DNA from: Astrothelium macrocarpum
Taxonomy: Eukaryota; Ascomycota; Dothideomycetes; Trypetheliales; Trypetheliaceae
Direction: 5' to 3'
Assembly (NCBI GenBank): GCA_021030915.1
Contig: JAGEMR010000081.1
Location: 1-64,000 of the forward strand
DNA: 64,000 nucleotides
Shown: positions 22,438-34,399 of the stretch, in pieces
Numbering within the stretch: position 1 is the stretch's first letter
How the letters are laid out: each line of letters begins with the position of its first letter
Notes under the pieces: generated by a model
Seen by the model: the letters and a program-made list of their open reading frames with translations, nothing else
Told to the model about the DNA's origin: nothing
The model's database searches: none
Translations under genes and position numbers: made by a program

Positions 22438-24062
22438 ATGGCTATCAACACCGTTCTCGTCTTTGGCACCATATTTTTATTTGTAAGATACTAGACCTTA
22501 GCCTATAACAAAGCCAACATCAAACCTCTATGCTGATTTCCGTGGTCTAGGGAACAGCGTTGATTGCTGTCAAGAAGGTGTATTTCCATGCGCTCTCTCG
22601 TTACCCAGGTCCACCTCTATGGGCATTGACGCGCTTACCATATATGCTCTCTTTTCGCTCAGGCACGCTTGCTCACAGAATTAGAGACTTTCATGCCCAA
22701 TACGGAGATGTTGTACGTGTCGTGCCTAACGAGCTTCCGTACATCAAGCCGGATGCCGTGCGTGAGATTTACGCCAAAAAACCGAATGCGTTGCTTAAAA
22801 CGTTACCAAAAGACCCAGTCCGACAGCCGCCACCAAGACCGGGCCAACCAGTATCTATTTTAGAAGGAAATGATAGTGATCATACGCGTATTCGAAAATG
22901 CTGGTCTCACGCTTTCAGCAATCAAGCCTTATCAGCTCAAGAGCCTCTTATTACATCTTATGTCAACAAGATGATCACACAACTTCGAAGCTTGGTTGAG
23001 AAAGGCGAAGATCCAATGGACCTTCAAGAATGGTATAGTTTCTGCACCTTCGATATCATATGCTCGCTTAGCTTTGGCGAAGATCTCGCATGCCTTGAGC
23101 GGGAACGCTATCACGACTGGGTAGCATTGCTTGTTTATTCTATCAAAGCTAGGGTCCAGATAGCTGCTTGTCGTTTCTATCCGCTCCTATTCCTCCTGCT
23201 TATGAAATTTGTGCCCAAGTCGGCGCAAGAGAAACTTGCTAAGCATCAAGCATTCACCGGAGAAATGGTTCAGAAGCGTCTCAAGGCTTCTACAGCTCGT
23301 CCGGACTTCCTTAGTCATGTCCAAAAATTCCGAGACAAATTGAGCGATAACGAGATTGAAATCAACGCTGCTACAATGATCTTTGCCGGAAGCCATACGT
23401 TACAGACCGCCTTAACTGGGATAACACTACGTCTTATCCAACACCCTGAAGTTCTACAGAGGGTCACGGAAGAGGTGCGCTCCGCTTTCCACTCAGAGGA
23501 TCAGATCGATGTAAAGTCCCTCCTAGATCTTCCGTATTTGCGAGCAGTCGTTGAAGAAGGAACGCGATTGACATCTCCGGTTCCACTGGGGCTCACAAGA
23601 ATGGTTCCCAAGGGAGGCGCTGTTATTTGCGGTGATCTTCTCCCTGCTGGGGTTAGTGTTCTCTTCCCAAAAGACTGACTGATTGCGGCTGACTGAGTCT
23701 TTCAGACGGTAGTCTCATACCAACTGTGGGCTGCTAACACTTCTCCCTCAAACTTTGTTTCCCCCGAGGAGTTCATCCCTGAACGATGGCTAGATCTTGA
23801 AGAAGCTGCTCTTGGGCAGAAGTCCAATCGAGATTTTGCCAAAGACAAACAAGACGCCTTCCAACCTTTCTTACAAGGCCCTCGAGATTGCATTGGCCAG
23901 AGCTTGGCACGTGTAGAACTCCATCTCATCATCGGAAAGATGCTCTACGCCTTTGACATGACCGCGCCAGGCGATATTTCCAAGCTGATGGCATGGGAGA
24001 ACCAACGAATGTATGCCGTATGGGACCGATCACCCCTTTCAGTCCGGCTAAGTCCAGCATGA
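22438..24062 (+). CDS. cytochrome P450 monooxygenase, first of two related copies
   Basis: Exons 22438-22482, 22551-23651 and 23706-24062 give 500 residues, normal for a fungal microsomal P450. The N-terminal anchor is MAINTVLVFGTIFLFGTALIA, followed by the proline-rich hinge SRYPGPPLWAL. The I-helix motif reads FAGSHTLQT, so the usual acidic residue before the conserved Thr is His. The K-helix ExxR is EEGTR, the PERF-like motif is PERW, and the heme loop is FLQGPRDCIGQ with the Cys ligand. TEEVRSAFHSED also occurs nearly identically in the P450 at 47.7 kb, and family feel is closest to fungal CYP65-type enzymes of secondary metabolism. Loss of the I-helix acid often changes oxygen activation, so the chemistry may be unusual. 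The substrate is unknown. Confidence 0.9.
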
Positions 24063-25927
24063 CTGAGGGCCTCAAAGATACTTTGGATCGATTCGATCCG
24101 ATACTGGATAATACCAACCGATTCGATCACTCAGTACATTCATTTCTTCAGGTAAAAGACCAGGGCAAACTAGTACTAAATTTTTAATTGAGTTAGTATT
24201 GTCCGATACTTCTGTATGATCTTTCCATAGAAACACGATTAGGAAAAGTTGGAAAGGATGCGAAGAGTGGTGTCGCCAATCGAACTCTCGTTATCTTTGT
24301 TCGAGACAAATTTTCTCTCGCAAGTTTGGCAAGCTCATAGACTTACAATTACCTCTAAGGCGCTTCCAGCCAGCGTAAATAGCCCGCTTACATACATGTG
24401 ATATCGTGTTTTACTGGGCTTGCTAGACCCTAAAGTGAATGCGTCAGTCGTTGTGCCCACGCGTCTTTGAGCCATCGATGCCCTATAACGCTCAGGCGCA
24501 TCGTGCTGATAGTATGTGTTTAACACATCTTTCTACGTTCGGCAAAAATAATGAGGCGCATCAACATCATTTTGAGGTATCCTCCCATTGATGACGTGCC
24601 GTGGTTCTGTGCCATTGCACTGCAGCGGGAAAGAGAACGCCACCGCAAATAGGAAAGGTACCCGAGTAGCGACATTGGTCGGTAAGTCGCTAGTTAGAGG
24701 CGTGTTGCAATTCTGCACAGCCATGGCCCACAGTGGAATGAAAGCACGAAAGGCTATACAGGGCTCGTTGATCATCACAGTGGAAACTTGAGTGTAGCTC
24801 GGGTGTGGCACAGAGGTACACCGCCACAGCTCAGGATTGCTTACTAACTGCTCATGTCCAGAAATGGAAAAACCTCGTTGGTACTCATGAATCTACGTGT
24901 CTCTTTGATTCTTATTTTTCTTTTTCTTTTTCTGTTGCGCGTTGGATCCTTGTTTGCCACATCTTTCGGGAATGATCGAATCTCTAGCCTAAAAGGATTC
25001 CGACCATGTTTACGCCTTATACGAAAGCACACAAAAGGTAATATTTCCTTTTTTCCGCCAGCGCCAATAACAGCAGATTCAGCTGCGTTCAAGCTTTCGA
25101 AACTAGCGAAGCCTCACGCCAGCTCGGAGTCGGTGAGATCATGTAGATCCTATATTGATCACTTTATCAGCGCATATCGACTCGGAACATCGGAGACCGC
25201 CCTTTGTCCGTCAAATTATATATTAATCCGTAATCCAGCTACGTAGCTGGGTAGTTTTTCCGAAACCGGCTCTGATATGCTGTCCACCGGTGGAGTATAT
25301 CAATCTCGGTATTGCATACTTCGCCCCCATCTTGACACGTCACCAATAAACAGAAAATCAAAGACACTTATTCAGCTGTCTAGTATAGAGAATTCCGGCC
25401 ACTTAAGATTAATTCGAGTCTCAAGAATAATCTTCGTAAGGCCTAAAAACGAGGTCCAATGCTATTTTATCTTTCTGATACTGAAATTGAAAATACAAGT
25501 GCGTAAGTTTTGCTTCTTTTTAGAGATTTCTATTACTACAAGAAAAAATAGCCGCCGCGACTCTTTGCGCAGAATCAAGTATAAAGTCAATGCTTGGGCA
25601 AATACCAATCTAAATAGCAACTGGAGAGTGGTTAAGACGTATCAATTGAGACTATTTGTTCGATGGACAACGCTTTTACTATTGGTAGTTTCGGACTGGC
25701 AAAGAGCTAAAGACATGCGTGTGAGCCATAAAAATTTGCCCTCCTGTAGTCAATACTGAGTTGGTCATAACGCTGCTATCCAGACTGCATCGTTCTTCCA
25801 CCGGGTAGTTTGCACCCAGGAGCTACAGTAAGAGCTTACTTCTTGGAATGAAAAGTATTGATGTTGAAGGAAGATGATCTAGTCTATTTATCTATACTAC
25901 ATACCTTGACTGTCAACCGGTGTATGT
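24063..25927. other. intergenic, no supported gene
   Basis: Between the P450 stop and the monooxygenase stop. Open frames at 24854-25246 and 25277-25759 are low-complexity and lack motifs. A 14-bp perfect palindrome CAGCTACGTAGCTG occurs near 25229. The segment 25380-25700 is slightly A/T-rich but not RIP-like. Confidence 0.4.
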
Positions 25928-27228
25928 CTAATTGAGTTCGGAACGGTCAGCACCATTGGTGCCAAAAATGGCCTGGAGGAAGCTTCGAGGGGCATCCGGC
26001 GCATAAAAAAGCTTTCCATTCTCCGCACTTTTGTTGATGAGCTGGATTGCACGAGGGAACATCAACTTCTCATATTCCGATATGGCACAATCGAGAGCAT
26101 CCAATCCATACTTGACAATTTGTTGAGCCAGCTGGAAACTATCGTACATTGCACAGTTCACGCCTTCGCCGGCGAAGGGTGTACTGATGAGTTCAAATGA
26201 TCAGTTGCAGGCACTTTGTGGTAATACAGAGATTAACAGAGTAATCTACTTACGTTACGTGCGCAGCATCCCCTATCAACGTAATTCCAGGAACCGTTTC
26301 CCACGACAGTGATTCCGTTGGCATAGCGTAGAGCGGCCAAGCACGAAAAATTCCTTCGCTGTGCTTGATCAGGTCTGTATGTACTGGAGACCAGTCCCTA
26401 AAGTAATCGGTCATCAGAGCGTGCCTTATCGAGGGCGGATCTTCAAGAAGAGAGCGATTTTGCGAAGCCCAACTCTCAGGAAGACGCAGACCGATAGCGA
26501 TATAGTATGAGCCTTCAGTAAGCTTCTGGGCAGCGATTTGCTTCTCATGACCACAGGCCATGTAAATGCCCTGTCCGACCAGAGACTCGACAGAAGAATG
26601 GAACGGATTCTCGGGCTTGATACTCGATGTCAAGTAATACATACCAGAGTATTGAGGCTTAGCAGACGTAAGCTTTTCGTCTTTATTAGCGAAAAACAGA
26701 CAGACATCCATGTGTAGCTATGTTCTGACTCACGAGACTTCTCGCTTTAGACCATGTACCATCTGCGCCTACAACAAGTCGAAATCCGGATTTAATGCTG
26801 CCATCCGTAAAATGGATTGCCATTGACCCATCAGGATCTCTTTGCACATGCTCGACCCGTAAGCCCCAGTTGACCTTGTCCTTGGGGATAGAGTCCAAGA
26901 GCATGGCTCGCAAATCCCTGCGGTCGATCTCCGGTCTATCTTTATCGCCACTGCCACCAAGCTCAGCGTGGACTATCCCATCCGCATCGGCTAATTTACT
27001 CTTCAAATTCCAGCGTGAGAGTGCTTTGAATTGATCGAATAGGCCGGCTTCTTGAAGAGCGAGCTGGCCAGAACCGGAATGAATATCAAGCGTGCCACCC
27101 TGCCCGGTGGTTCCATTAGCTGATCGGTCTCGCTCAAATACAATGTAGTCGATGTTTGCGAGTTGTAGTAATCGGGCCAACGTGAGACCGCTGGGACCTG
27201 CGCCGAGAATAGCAATGGGTGGTGTCAT
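25928..27228 (-). CDS. FAD-dependent monooxygenase (PHBH/UbiH-like)
   Basis: Exons 27228-26734, 26672-26254 and 26183-25928 give 389 residues; both introns (61 and 70 nt) have GT-AG ends and closing phases. The N-terminal Rossmann motif is AILGAGPSGLTLARLL, followed by FERD (about residue 33). The middle DG motif is GFRLVVGADGTWSKARS (about 149-165), and the C-terminal flavin motif GDAAHVTTPFAGEGVN appears only once the second intron is removed. This is a class A flavoprotein hydroxylase that would use NAD(P)H and O2 to hydroxylate an aromatic or polyketide-like compound. It is divergently transcribed from a Zn2Cys6 regulator 276 bp away, which suggests that regulator controls it. The substrate cannot be read from sequence; Tet(X)-like and salicylate-hydroxylase-like enzymes are in the same superfamily. 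Confidence 0.9.
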
Positions 27229-27373
27229 AATGGGAGGGCTTTTGATGCAAGTAATAAAATCTCAAGGTCTATGCAACTTCGCGAACACTCTGGGTTGGAA
27301 GCCATCTTTATAGGAAGGTGAGTCTTGTAAATGATACTACAACGTACTGGAGAAATGGTGATGGGAAGCCTAC

Positions 27374-27391
27374 GGTAGGTAGGTAGGTAGA
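27374..27391. repeat. short GTAG tandem repeat in divergent promoter
   Basis: About four copies of GGTA/GTAG, just before the palindrome in the promoter between the monooxygenase and regulator genes. Confidence 0.8.
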
Positions 27392-27401
27392 TAAATTCCG
27401 T

Positions 27402-27418
27402 AAGCTCCGGCGGAGCTT
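27402..27418. promoter_or_regulatory. candidate Zn2Cys6 binding palindrome CCG-N-CGG
   Basis: AAGCTCCGGCGGAGCTT is a perfect inverted repeat of eight bases about a single central G. It contains the CCG/CGG triplets recognised by Zn2Cys6 dimers and lies midway between the divergent monooxygenase and regulator start codons. A further TTCCGGAG half-site-like word lies at 27456-27463. Inference: the neighbouring regulator binds here. Confidence 0.6.
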
Positions 27419-27504
27419 CTCTCCCATGTGGCTTGAGCGAAGAGCCCCTTTTAACTTCCGGAGCAACTCCCCATCCCATCTCTCAATTACTGATCTCTCC
27501 AATC

Positions 27505-29639
27505 ATGCCAGAGAGCCTTGCTCGATACGCTGTAAGCTTCCATCAATCATCGCCGATCGGAAATAATACACTGACAAGAACGATCATTGGAGTGCGATAA
27601 ATGCCGATCCCGAAAGGTGCGACATTTCCTTCTCCGAAAAAAACCAAGAAAGCCTTGACGAGTTCCTAGGCTGCATGTTCTCGCGACCGATCGGGATGCC
27701 AGCGCTGTAAAGACGAAGGGATCACTTGTACCTACTCGCGGTCTGGAGTGGTCCGTCGTAATAGGAAACGGAGGCAACAGACTATATCTGAAGACCAACC
27801 TTCTCCGGGCACTGTTCACAGCAGCAGCGACCTTTCTGGATCCCACAACAATAATCTTCAATCCCATCTGGCAACCGACATCGAAGTAGCTCGTGATCGG
27901 TTAGATAGCCGTGATGCATCGCAGCACAACTCTCTGGGCGCGCTTTCATCTCTATCGGAAGCCTGCGCTGCTGTCTGGCATGATGCTTCGGCATTCGAGA
28001 AAACCGGCAAGAATTTCTTCCTATTTGAAGACCGTGCCACCTCATGGGCCAACAGTGAGCACTATCACACCTTCATGACAACAGAATCAATACTGACTCC
28101 ATTTGTAATAGTATTTGTCGCTACACTAGACCGGGGACGTCCCCTGTTAACCTCTCCGCCGCCTGAAGTTTTAGATCACTTGAGAGCATCTCGGCCACAT
28201 CGTGTGCACAATAGAGCCTGGCTCATCATGTATTACAGCATAATCCTAAGTATGGTGTCCTCTACCGATCCCAACGACGAGTCAACCAAGGCAAAGCTCC
28301 GATGCAATCTCTGGCTTGCCCTTAATGACGTGAGGCTCCTCCTTGAGCCCAGCGAACGCAATATTCAAGCTCTGGTCCTATTAGCATGCCATGTAGAGGA
28401 ATTCACGACTCCCTCGCTTTGTTGGATGCTATCGACCAATGCTTGCAGAATGCTGCAGGCCTTGGGTGTGAGCCACCGCCGTCTCGACCCTCAGACGCGG
28501 GAGAGGCGTTCTATGACTTTTTGGCACCTAAACCTCCTGGATAAAGGACTTGCTCTTATATTCGGCCGACATCCGACCTTTCACCGGGCAATGGCGAGGG
28601 AGATGGCTTTGCCAACACTTGAGCAGCTCTTGCCTTTTCAGCCTCATATTACCTCCACCGGCATACCATCCTTGTTTGGCGCCCATTACATCTATCAGAT
28701 GTTCCTCTTGTCTCGTATAATGGCTGATATCTGGAATCTTCTTTACGAAGAAACAGTGCCGAATGATCGTAGCATTGAATTAGCAAGCGAAGACGTGGAA
28801 TTGTGGTATCGTCAGGCACAAGAGGTACATCGCGTTCTTGTCGTAGGGCCAGCGGTTCATAGCTTATATGCTGTACAGATTCTTCAGGCTGCTGCATTGG
28901 TAGAGAAGCCTCTCCTTGATACTAAAAGCGCAGGCTCGATTGACCTGGGTTTACGCAATGTGAACTTCACGTATCACTACCTTCTCATTTTACTCACACG
29001 TTCTCGCACCCAAATGAAGACGCAGTGCATCGAATCATCGAAGTCGATGCTCCATTTGCTTGAACACATGGTCTCCGACTCTGAGGAACCCTATAATGGT
29101 ATTGTATGGCAACTTCTGTGCTCTCCCTTCACTGCCTTCTTAGCTCTCTTTGGCGAGCTCCTTTCTAACGGCAAGGGCGAATCGCAAGAAAACAAAGATT
29201 GTGTCAACGCTATGGAGCAACTTCCGATTTTTCTGAAGAAGATGAGCTTGCGGAACTCGCTTGCGGTGAAACTAGAGCGCATCGCCGTAGTTTTAGTGCA
29301 GCATGCGCAATCTGTGATCAAGCCTCAAGGTATATACATACATCTGAGCACCGCAATCCCATATTCATTACAACTGACCGCGCCTTTTCTGTAGGAATTG
29401 ATACAAGCGAAATAGCGCCGGGCTCGAGCAATCTGGTTGGAACGCTGCCTGATTCTTGGTCATTAGATGGGACTATATTCAACTGGGACTCATTCTTCAA
29501 CCGTGCCATGATGGCTCCTATGCCGGGTCAGCCACAATCCGAAAACCACGATGCCCAGTCAAATGATGTAGCAACCTGGACGGATGACTTTTTCGGGGAT
29601 ACTATATTTAACTGGATTGGATGGGACGGTCAAGTCTGA
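27505..29639 (+). CDS. Zn2Cys6 fungal transcription factor
   Basis: Exons 27505-27531, 27593-27616, 27670-29329 and 29395-29639 give 651 residues. Splicing two tiny N-terminal exons builds a textbook zinc cluster: MPESLARYA then CDKCRSRK then AACSRDRSGCQRCKDEGITC, with spacing C-x2-C-x6-C-x6-C-x2-C-x6-C (residues 10-37). A basic linker RRNRKRRQQ follows. The central region holds the fungal-specific regulatory domain (around SMTFWHLNLLDKGLALIFGR). The last exon ends with two similar acidic/aromatic motifs, GTIFNWDSFF and DTIFNWIGW, plausible activation segments. It is divergent from the FAD monooxygenase and shares a CCG-N-CGG palindrome with it, the arrangement of a pathway-specific regulator and its target. 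The inducing signal is unknown. Confidence 0.9.
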
Positions 29640-31164
29640 AAATCTCTAGTCGAACCAATCTTAGCCTTTTACGTTATTTCGTCCGCATTTCTTTCTTTCA
29701 TCTTAGACTGAATCTCAATTCCCTGAAGTCACGATAATACCTGCCGATTACAGCCTAGGATAGGAGAATGATATTTCACAGCTTCTTTGGACCATGTTTC
29801 AAGTACTTCAGCAACCGGGACAAGGAGGCGGGGGCTATTATCTCGAAATCAAGCCCAAACTTAGCCAGGAAGACACTGACGACGCAGATTGCAGGCTCAG
29901 GTCTCAGCCCTAGGGGCTTTTACATATTTGCATTCATCACGAAAGGCCTGGGATGAAGCAATCCAGATTACGATGAAGTTCGAGTCAAAGAATTCCCAAT
30001 AAAACTATGCAGGAAAGGGAAATGTGATAACCTAAGGCTGAAGCCGAGAGCAACACTGCTTGGCTCCCGGCGGCTCTGGTTCATTTTGTTCCAGCCTGGA
30101 TTGAGGCGGTTCAGGACAGCTCATGCTTGGCACGAGGCTGCACCGCCACAACTCATGACGACTTACCAAGCGCCGGGCTTTGTACCCAAGCCAGCTTCAG
30201 CCTCATCTGGCGCAGTGGATCGAATTGATGATCTGGCCGCTTTTCTTACAAACGAGGCAGGCATGACGCCACGACCGAGGAGAGGAAACTCGGAGACCTA
30301 GACAAGCAGAAGCAAAGTATGACTGGAATTCTGCCTTCGCGTGAGGCTGTCCATGGCGGCAGTACACGGATAGTCGAACATCTTATGGACGTTGGTGCTG
30401 AGGTGGATCTTCCATGTCTACAATGATGGACATCCCTTGATGTCGCCCCCGTTAGAAAGAAAAACCGCCGTTCTGCAATTCAGCCATGGAGCTGGATTTG
30501 CTCCAGAGTGGAGGTTCAGCGATGGTGAGCCACACCAGTAGGCAGCGAGGCTAAGGTTGGATGAGGTTAATGCATCTGCTAGCAGGCTGCTGGGATGCCT
30601 ATCTTTACGCAATACAATGACTGGCACTCCTGGACGACTAATGCGATCTTTCCCTCAAATCGGCTCTTTCAAGCGAGTAGCATGTGTCCGCATAGATCAT
30701 GCTTCTATTAAGATCGGCCAAGATACGATGTCTGAAACAGTTCTAGGCACTACCAATTCGTTCGTTTCATTTATTTCAAACAACCAACGCCGAATAGTCC
30801 CGGATCCTTTGAGTACGATTTAGACCGTGCGTCTCTCCAAAGGTTGGCTAGGAATGAGTATTCAACGAGCGTCGTAACGGAAGAAATTTTTTTTTGACTA
30901 AATCGTGAAAGTATGGGTCCAGACTAAACATAGGACAAGTAATCTCTTCAAAATTGTCTCCAGGATCTCCAGAATAAAGCTTCAAAATATAAAACAGAAT
31001 TAGGTCCAGAAGAGTTGGGTCTATAGAACAGGCTGGGTAGCTGATTCATCGTATGGCCGCGCTGCTGGGGGTCATGATAATTCCGATGAAGGGATAGTTC
31101 TCCTGTCTTGAGTTGTTGTAGTGCTTTTGACACCTTAACATACCAGTCTCATCACCTTCCTATG
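29640..31164. other. intergenic with ankyrin remnant
   Basis: The 3' region of the regulator and then DNA with no intact gene. Open frames at 30086-30301 and 30557-30823 have no motif. A 35-codon ankyrin-like trace at 30319-30426 is listed separately. Confidence 0.45.
30319..30426 (+). pseudogene. ankyrin-repeat fragment
   Basis: Thirty-five codons reading REAVHGGSTRIVEHLMDVGA then EVDLP, the helix-turn-helix of one ankyrin repeat, then a TGA. It is on the strand opposite to the NACHT-ankyrin gene that starts downstream, and no start or second repeat is intact. Probably the relic of another repeat-containing protein. Confidence 0.4.
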
Positions 31165-34100
31165 TCATGGTGCTGAGGCCTTTCGTAACGGCGCCCGGCT
31201 ATTATGCTCCTTCAGCAGTCTCACTATCTCCATATGTTCTCTCAACTCGGCCAATGATAAAGCCGTTTGGTCTTCCATGTTCTTTAAGTTTGCATCGACC
31301 TTGTTAGAATTAAGTAACAGCTTCACTACCCCATACTGCCTTCTCCCCGCAGCCTGCATTAACGGCGTCCATCCTGTGTTGTCTTGTGAATTGACGTCGG
31401 CCTTATCAGAATCAAGTAATAGCTTCAATACCTCCGTGTATCCTCTCTGTGTAGCGATCATTAATGGCGTCTGTCCTGCGTTGTTCTTTAAATCGACTTT
31501 GGCCCTATCAGAGTCGAAAAATAGCTTCACTACATCTTCATACCCTCCAAATACAGCTGCCATCAACGGCGTCCATCCTTCACTGTCCTGTGCATTCACG
31601 TCGGCCTTGTCGGAATCAAGAAATAGCTTCACTACCTCTGTATGCACTCTCCATACAGCCTCCAGTAACGGCGTCCTTCCTCTGTTGCTCTGCAAATTGA
31701 CTTCGGCCTTGTCAGAATCAAGAAATAGCTTCACTACCTCTTTATGCCCTGTCGACGCAGCATACATTAACGGCGTCCATCCTACGCTGTCTTGTGAATT
31801 GACTTTGACTCTATCAGAATCAAGGAATAGCTTTACAGCCCATGTGTGTCCGTTCAACGCAGCTAACGATAATGGCGTCCGGTAGTGGTCATCCTTCAGC
31901 TCGGGATCGACCTTACCAGTATCGAGCAGCGCATCAACGCAGCTCTGGCTTCCGTTCCTCGCCACCAAGAGGAAAATATTCCTCCAACCTTGCGGAGTTG
32001 CATCCGTATCAATCAAGCCTTCTTGGATTAGTTTAATAAGTAGCTTGCACTCGCTAGCGTCCAGCTCAGGGGTGTATAGGACATGATCAAGGCAGTACTG
32101 CTTTGCATAACCGTGAAAGCGAAAATCATCCGCTGTTTGTGAGCTGGATGATTCTGCAAGTATCTTTCCAATGTCGAAGCTGGGTGACTTTCTAGATTGC
32201 AAAAGCTTTAACGCGGTTGTCCGTATTATTGAAGGCTGAGTTGATTGAATGATTCGCGACGGTGCAGTTCCCACATCCATCCGTGGGACTTTGGTAGTAC
32301 ACAGTTTCGTTTGAAAGATGCCGTAGTTCGCATAGGTGATAATGATGTCTGCCATCGTCTTATGTGAGCAACTTATTGACAAATTAGCCTCCGTCGTATA
32401 TTGAAATTCACTGAGTAAGAATTGCTTGACACTATGATGAACCAGGTGGACGGTAAGTTCTTCTTCTTCAACGACAACAAGACCTCCACAAGAAGCTATG
32501 ACTGGGATTACATTGTTTAGAAGGCGATCTATTCTCCAAGTAGTGTCTCCAATGACAACGCTGAGCGCTTCCTGGAGTTCCTCGATATTGAGAGGACGGA
32601 ATGCTGCGATGATAAGCTCCATCATACGTTTTTGGTAAAGCTTCGTGACCTCTTTATTATCGCCTGAGTTTTGTAAGATTCGAGAAAATGTCTCTGAAAG
32701 GTCCTTGGGAAGATCGCTCATGGCGCGGCGGATACTCTCATCCGTTGTCATAGCGCAGATTATATCAATTTGAAGAGCAACCCAAAGAAACATGCCTTTT
32801 GAGCCTTTCACAAGAGCTTCGCAGATTTCCAGGATGAGAGTGGGTTCTCTCATAATTAGCTTTCCAGACTGTACACGACCTTTGAGTTCCGACTGGATGA
32901 AAGATTCTATTTCGGGGTTGTCGTCTGGAAGCGAGATTACTCTGGTAGAAACAGATCGCCGCAGTTGTGAAGTCAACGCTTCGACGTTGGATGGTTCAAG
33001 TCGGAGCGAGATACAAAGACGCAGTGAAAAAGACTTCTGAAGCCTGCACAGCTGTTCGATCAAGATATCCCTCTCACTCATGCTGCACTCGTCAAGACCG
33101 TCAAGAATGAGGTAAGCTTTATACTTTGGTGGCAGGGTGCGCAAGAGTAAATCGAATAAGCTTTCAAGATCTGGGTCGGAGAAATGCTGGTCTAAGAAGT
33201 CTGCTGCAGTCCCAAAGTCAGAAATCGATTGTAGTAATTGTCGAGCAAAAGAACCCATGACTGTGCGAGCTTTCAAGCTTTCATTAATGTCATGCTGGCA
33301 AAAGAAGTAAGCGATTGAAATATTTTCATCTTTGATTGAGATGTGCGGGTCGTCGATAATATTGGCCAATAGAACGGACTTTCCAGCCCCTAATTTGCCT
33401 GTCAAAATAAGCGCACAAGAGCTTGTCTGGGTTCTCCAGTGATCGTACTCCGGATATTGATGGAATAGTAATGTGGTGCCGATCTTTCGCATCTGCTTCC
33501 GAGACGTTTCAAAGTTGTATGTCGAACATGAATCAAGTATTCGTAGTTTCTCTTTAAATGCCCGTCGACGGGTAGCAGATGCTGAGTCATGATTCATTAT
33601 GGCCTTGATCTTAGGAAGCGCTTGAAGATCCTTCGCCATTAGCAGGTTGACCTCTTCTCTGATATTGTTTGACCATCCGTCGAGCTCTTGCTGAAAGGTC
33701 TTTAAACCAGAGTCGCTAAACGCGGACACAATCTTTCCGACTGTCGATTGCTTTGTGAAACTCACCAGCCGATGGCAAAGACGAACAACGACAATAGAAT
33801 ACTCCAAAGAATGCGACTGCAGTCGTTTGGACTGAGGATACAACAACGCCATGTTTTGGTAACGGGGAGCTGAGCGACCGATAGCCATGATTAGATTCGA
33901 GACACGCTCAAGATAATCATCATGAACAACTATTGCCTATCAAGACGTTACAAGATCTCGAAGCTGATAAGGCCGGAAAGACTCACAAGTAACGACATTC
34001 TCACTGCAGTCCACTGAGTTAATTAGCACAACATTTTTAATCACTTGGTCTATTGAGACTACTTACAACACCGCAAGCAAGGATGTTTTGAGAGCCACCT

Positions 34101-34399
34101 ACAAGTACGTCCCCGATAGCGACGAACTGCTGGATAGCACGTACAAAGTTGGTCATGCGGCAGCCAAACCCACTTCTACCTTGTTCACATGATCGACCAA
34201 TCTCAGCCATGAATTGCAAGACAGCTTTTTCATCTGGTGGCGACTCTTGCGATCGAATTTTGTCGGCATCGATGTCAGCTTTCTGCTTGCGTGTAAGGCT
34301 AGCCTCAAACTCGTTGATGGCTTGTGCGAGACGTATTTCGGGCTTCAATTGTGAGGCACGAGCAAGTGCCTGAGACATGATATTGTCTCCAAAGTTCAA
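31165..34399 (-). CDS. NACHT-ankyrin STAND protein (fungal NLR-like)
   Basis: Exons 34399-34067, 34013-33987 and 33936-31165 (all phase 0) give 1043 residues. The N-terminus (about 1-280) matches the domain common in fungal NACHT proteins often called DUF7708 (GFGCRMTNFVRAIQQFVAIG, then IGRSAPRYQNMALLYPQSK). The NTPase has Walker A LTGKLGAGKSVLL (about residue 295) and Walker B YLILDGLDEC. It is followed by the usual winged-helix-like region (GMFLWVALQIDII; DLPKDLSETFSRIL; VHHSVKQFLLSEF). The C-terminus is about seven ankyrin repeats of 34 residues each, with five nearly copying the core VVKLFLDSDKADVN (DNA 31290-31880). By analogy to HET-E/NWD proteins it would act as a cytosolic sensor that oligomerises on NTP binding and triggers a death or defence effector; that role is inferred. 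Confidence 0.92.
31277..31885 (-). repeat. near-identical 102-bp ankyrin-coding repeats
   Basis: Tandem 102-bp units encode 34-residue ankyrin repeats that share long stretches of the same DNA (for example tcagaatcaagaaatagctt and ttcactacctc appear repeatedly on the plus strand). Loop and helix-face positions differ between units, while the LDSDK core is fixed. Confidence 0.85.

Noticed and set aside
24854..25246. 130-codon plus-strand frame with a hydrophobic N-terminus
   Set aside because: The start resembles a signal peptide, but the remainder is compositionally random and has no splice extension or family resemblance.
22438..29639. A secondary-metabolite biosynthetic cluster (P450, FAD monooxygenase, Zn2Cys6 regulator, later P450 and SDRs)
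   Set aside because: No polyketide synthase, nonribosomal peptide synthetase, terpene cyclase or prenyltransferase is in the window and the oxidases are spread over 30 kb with unrelated genes between them. Only the regulator-monooxygenase pair is supported.
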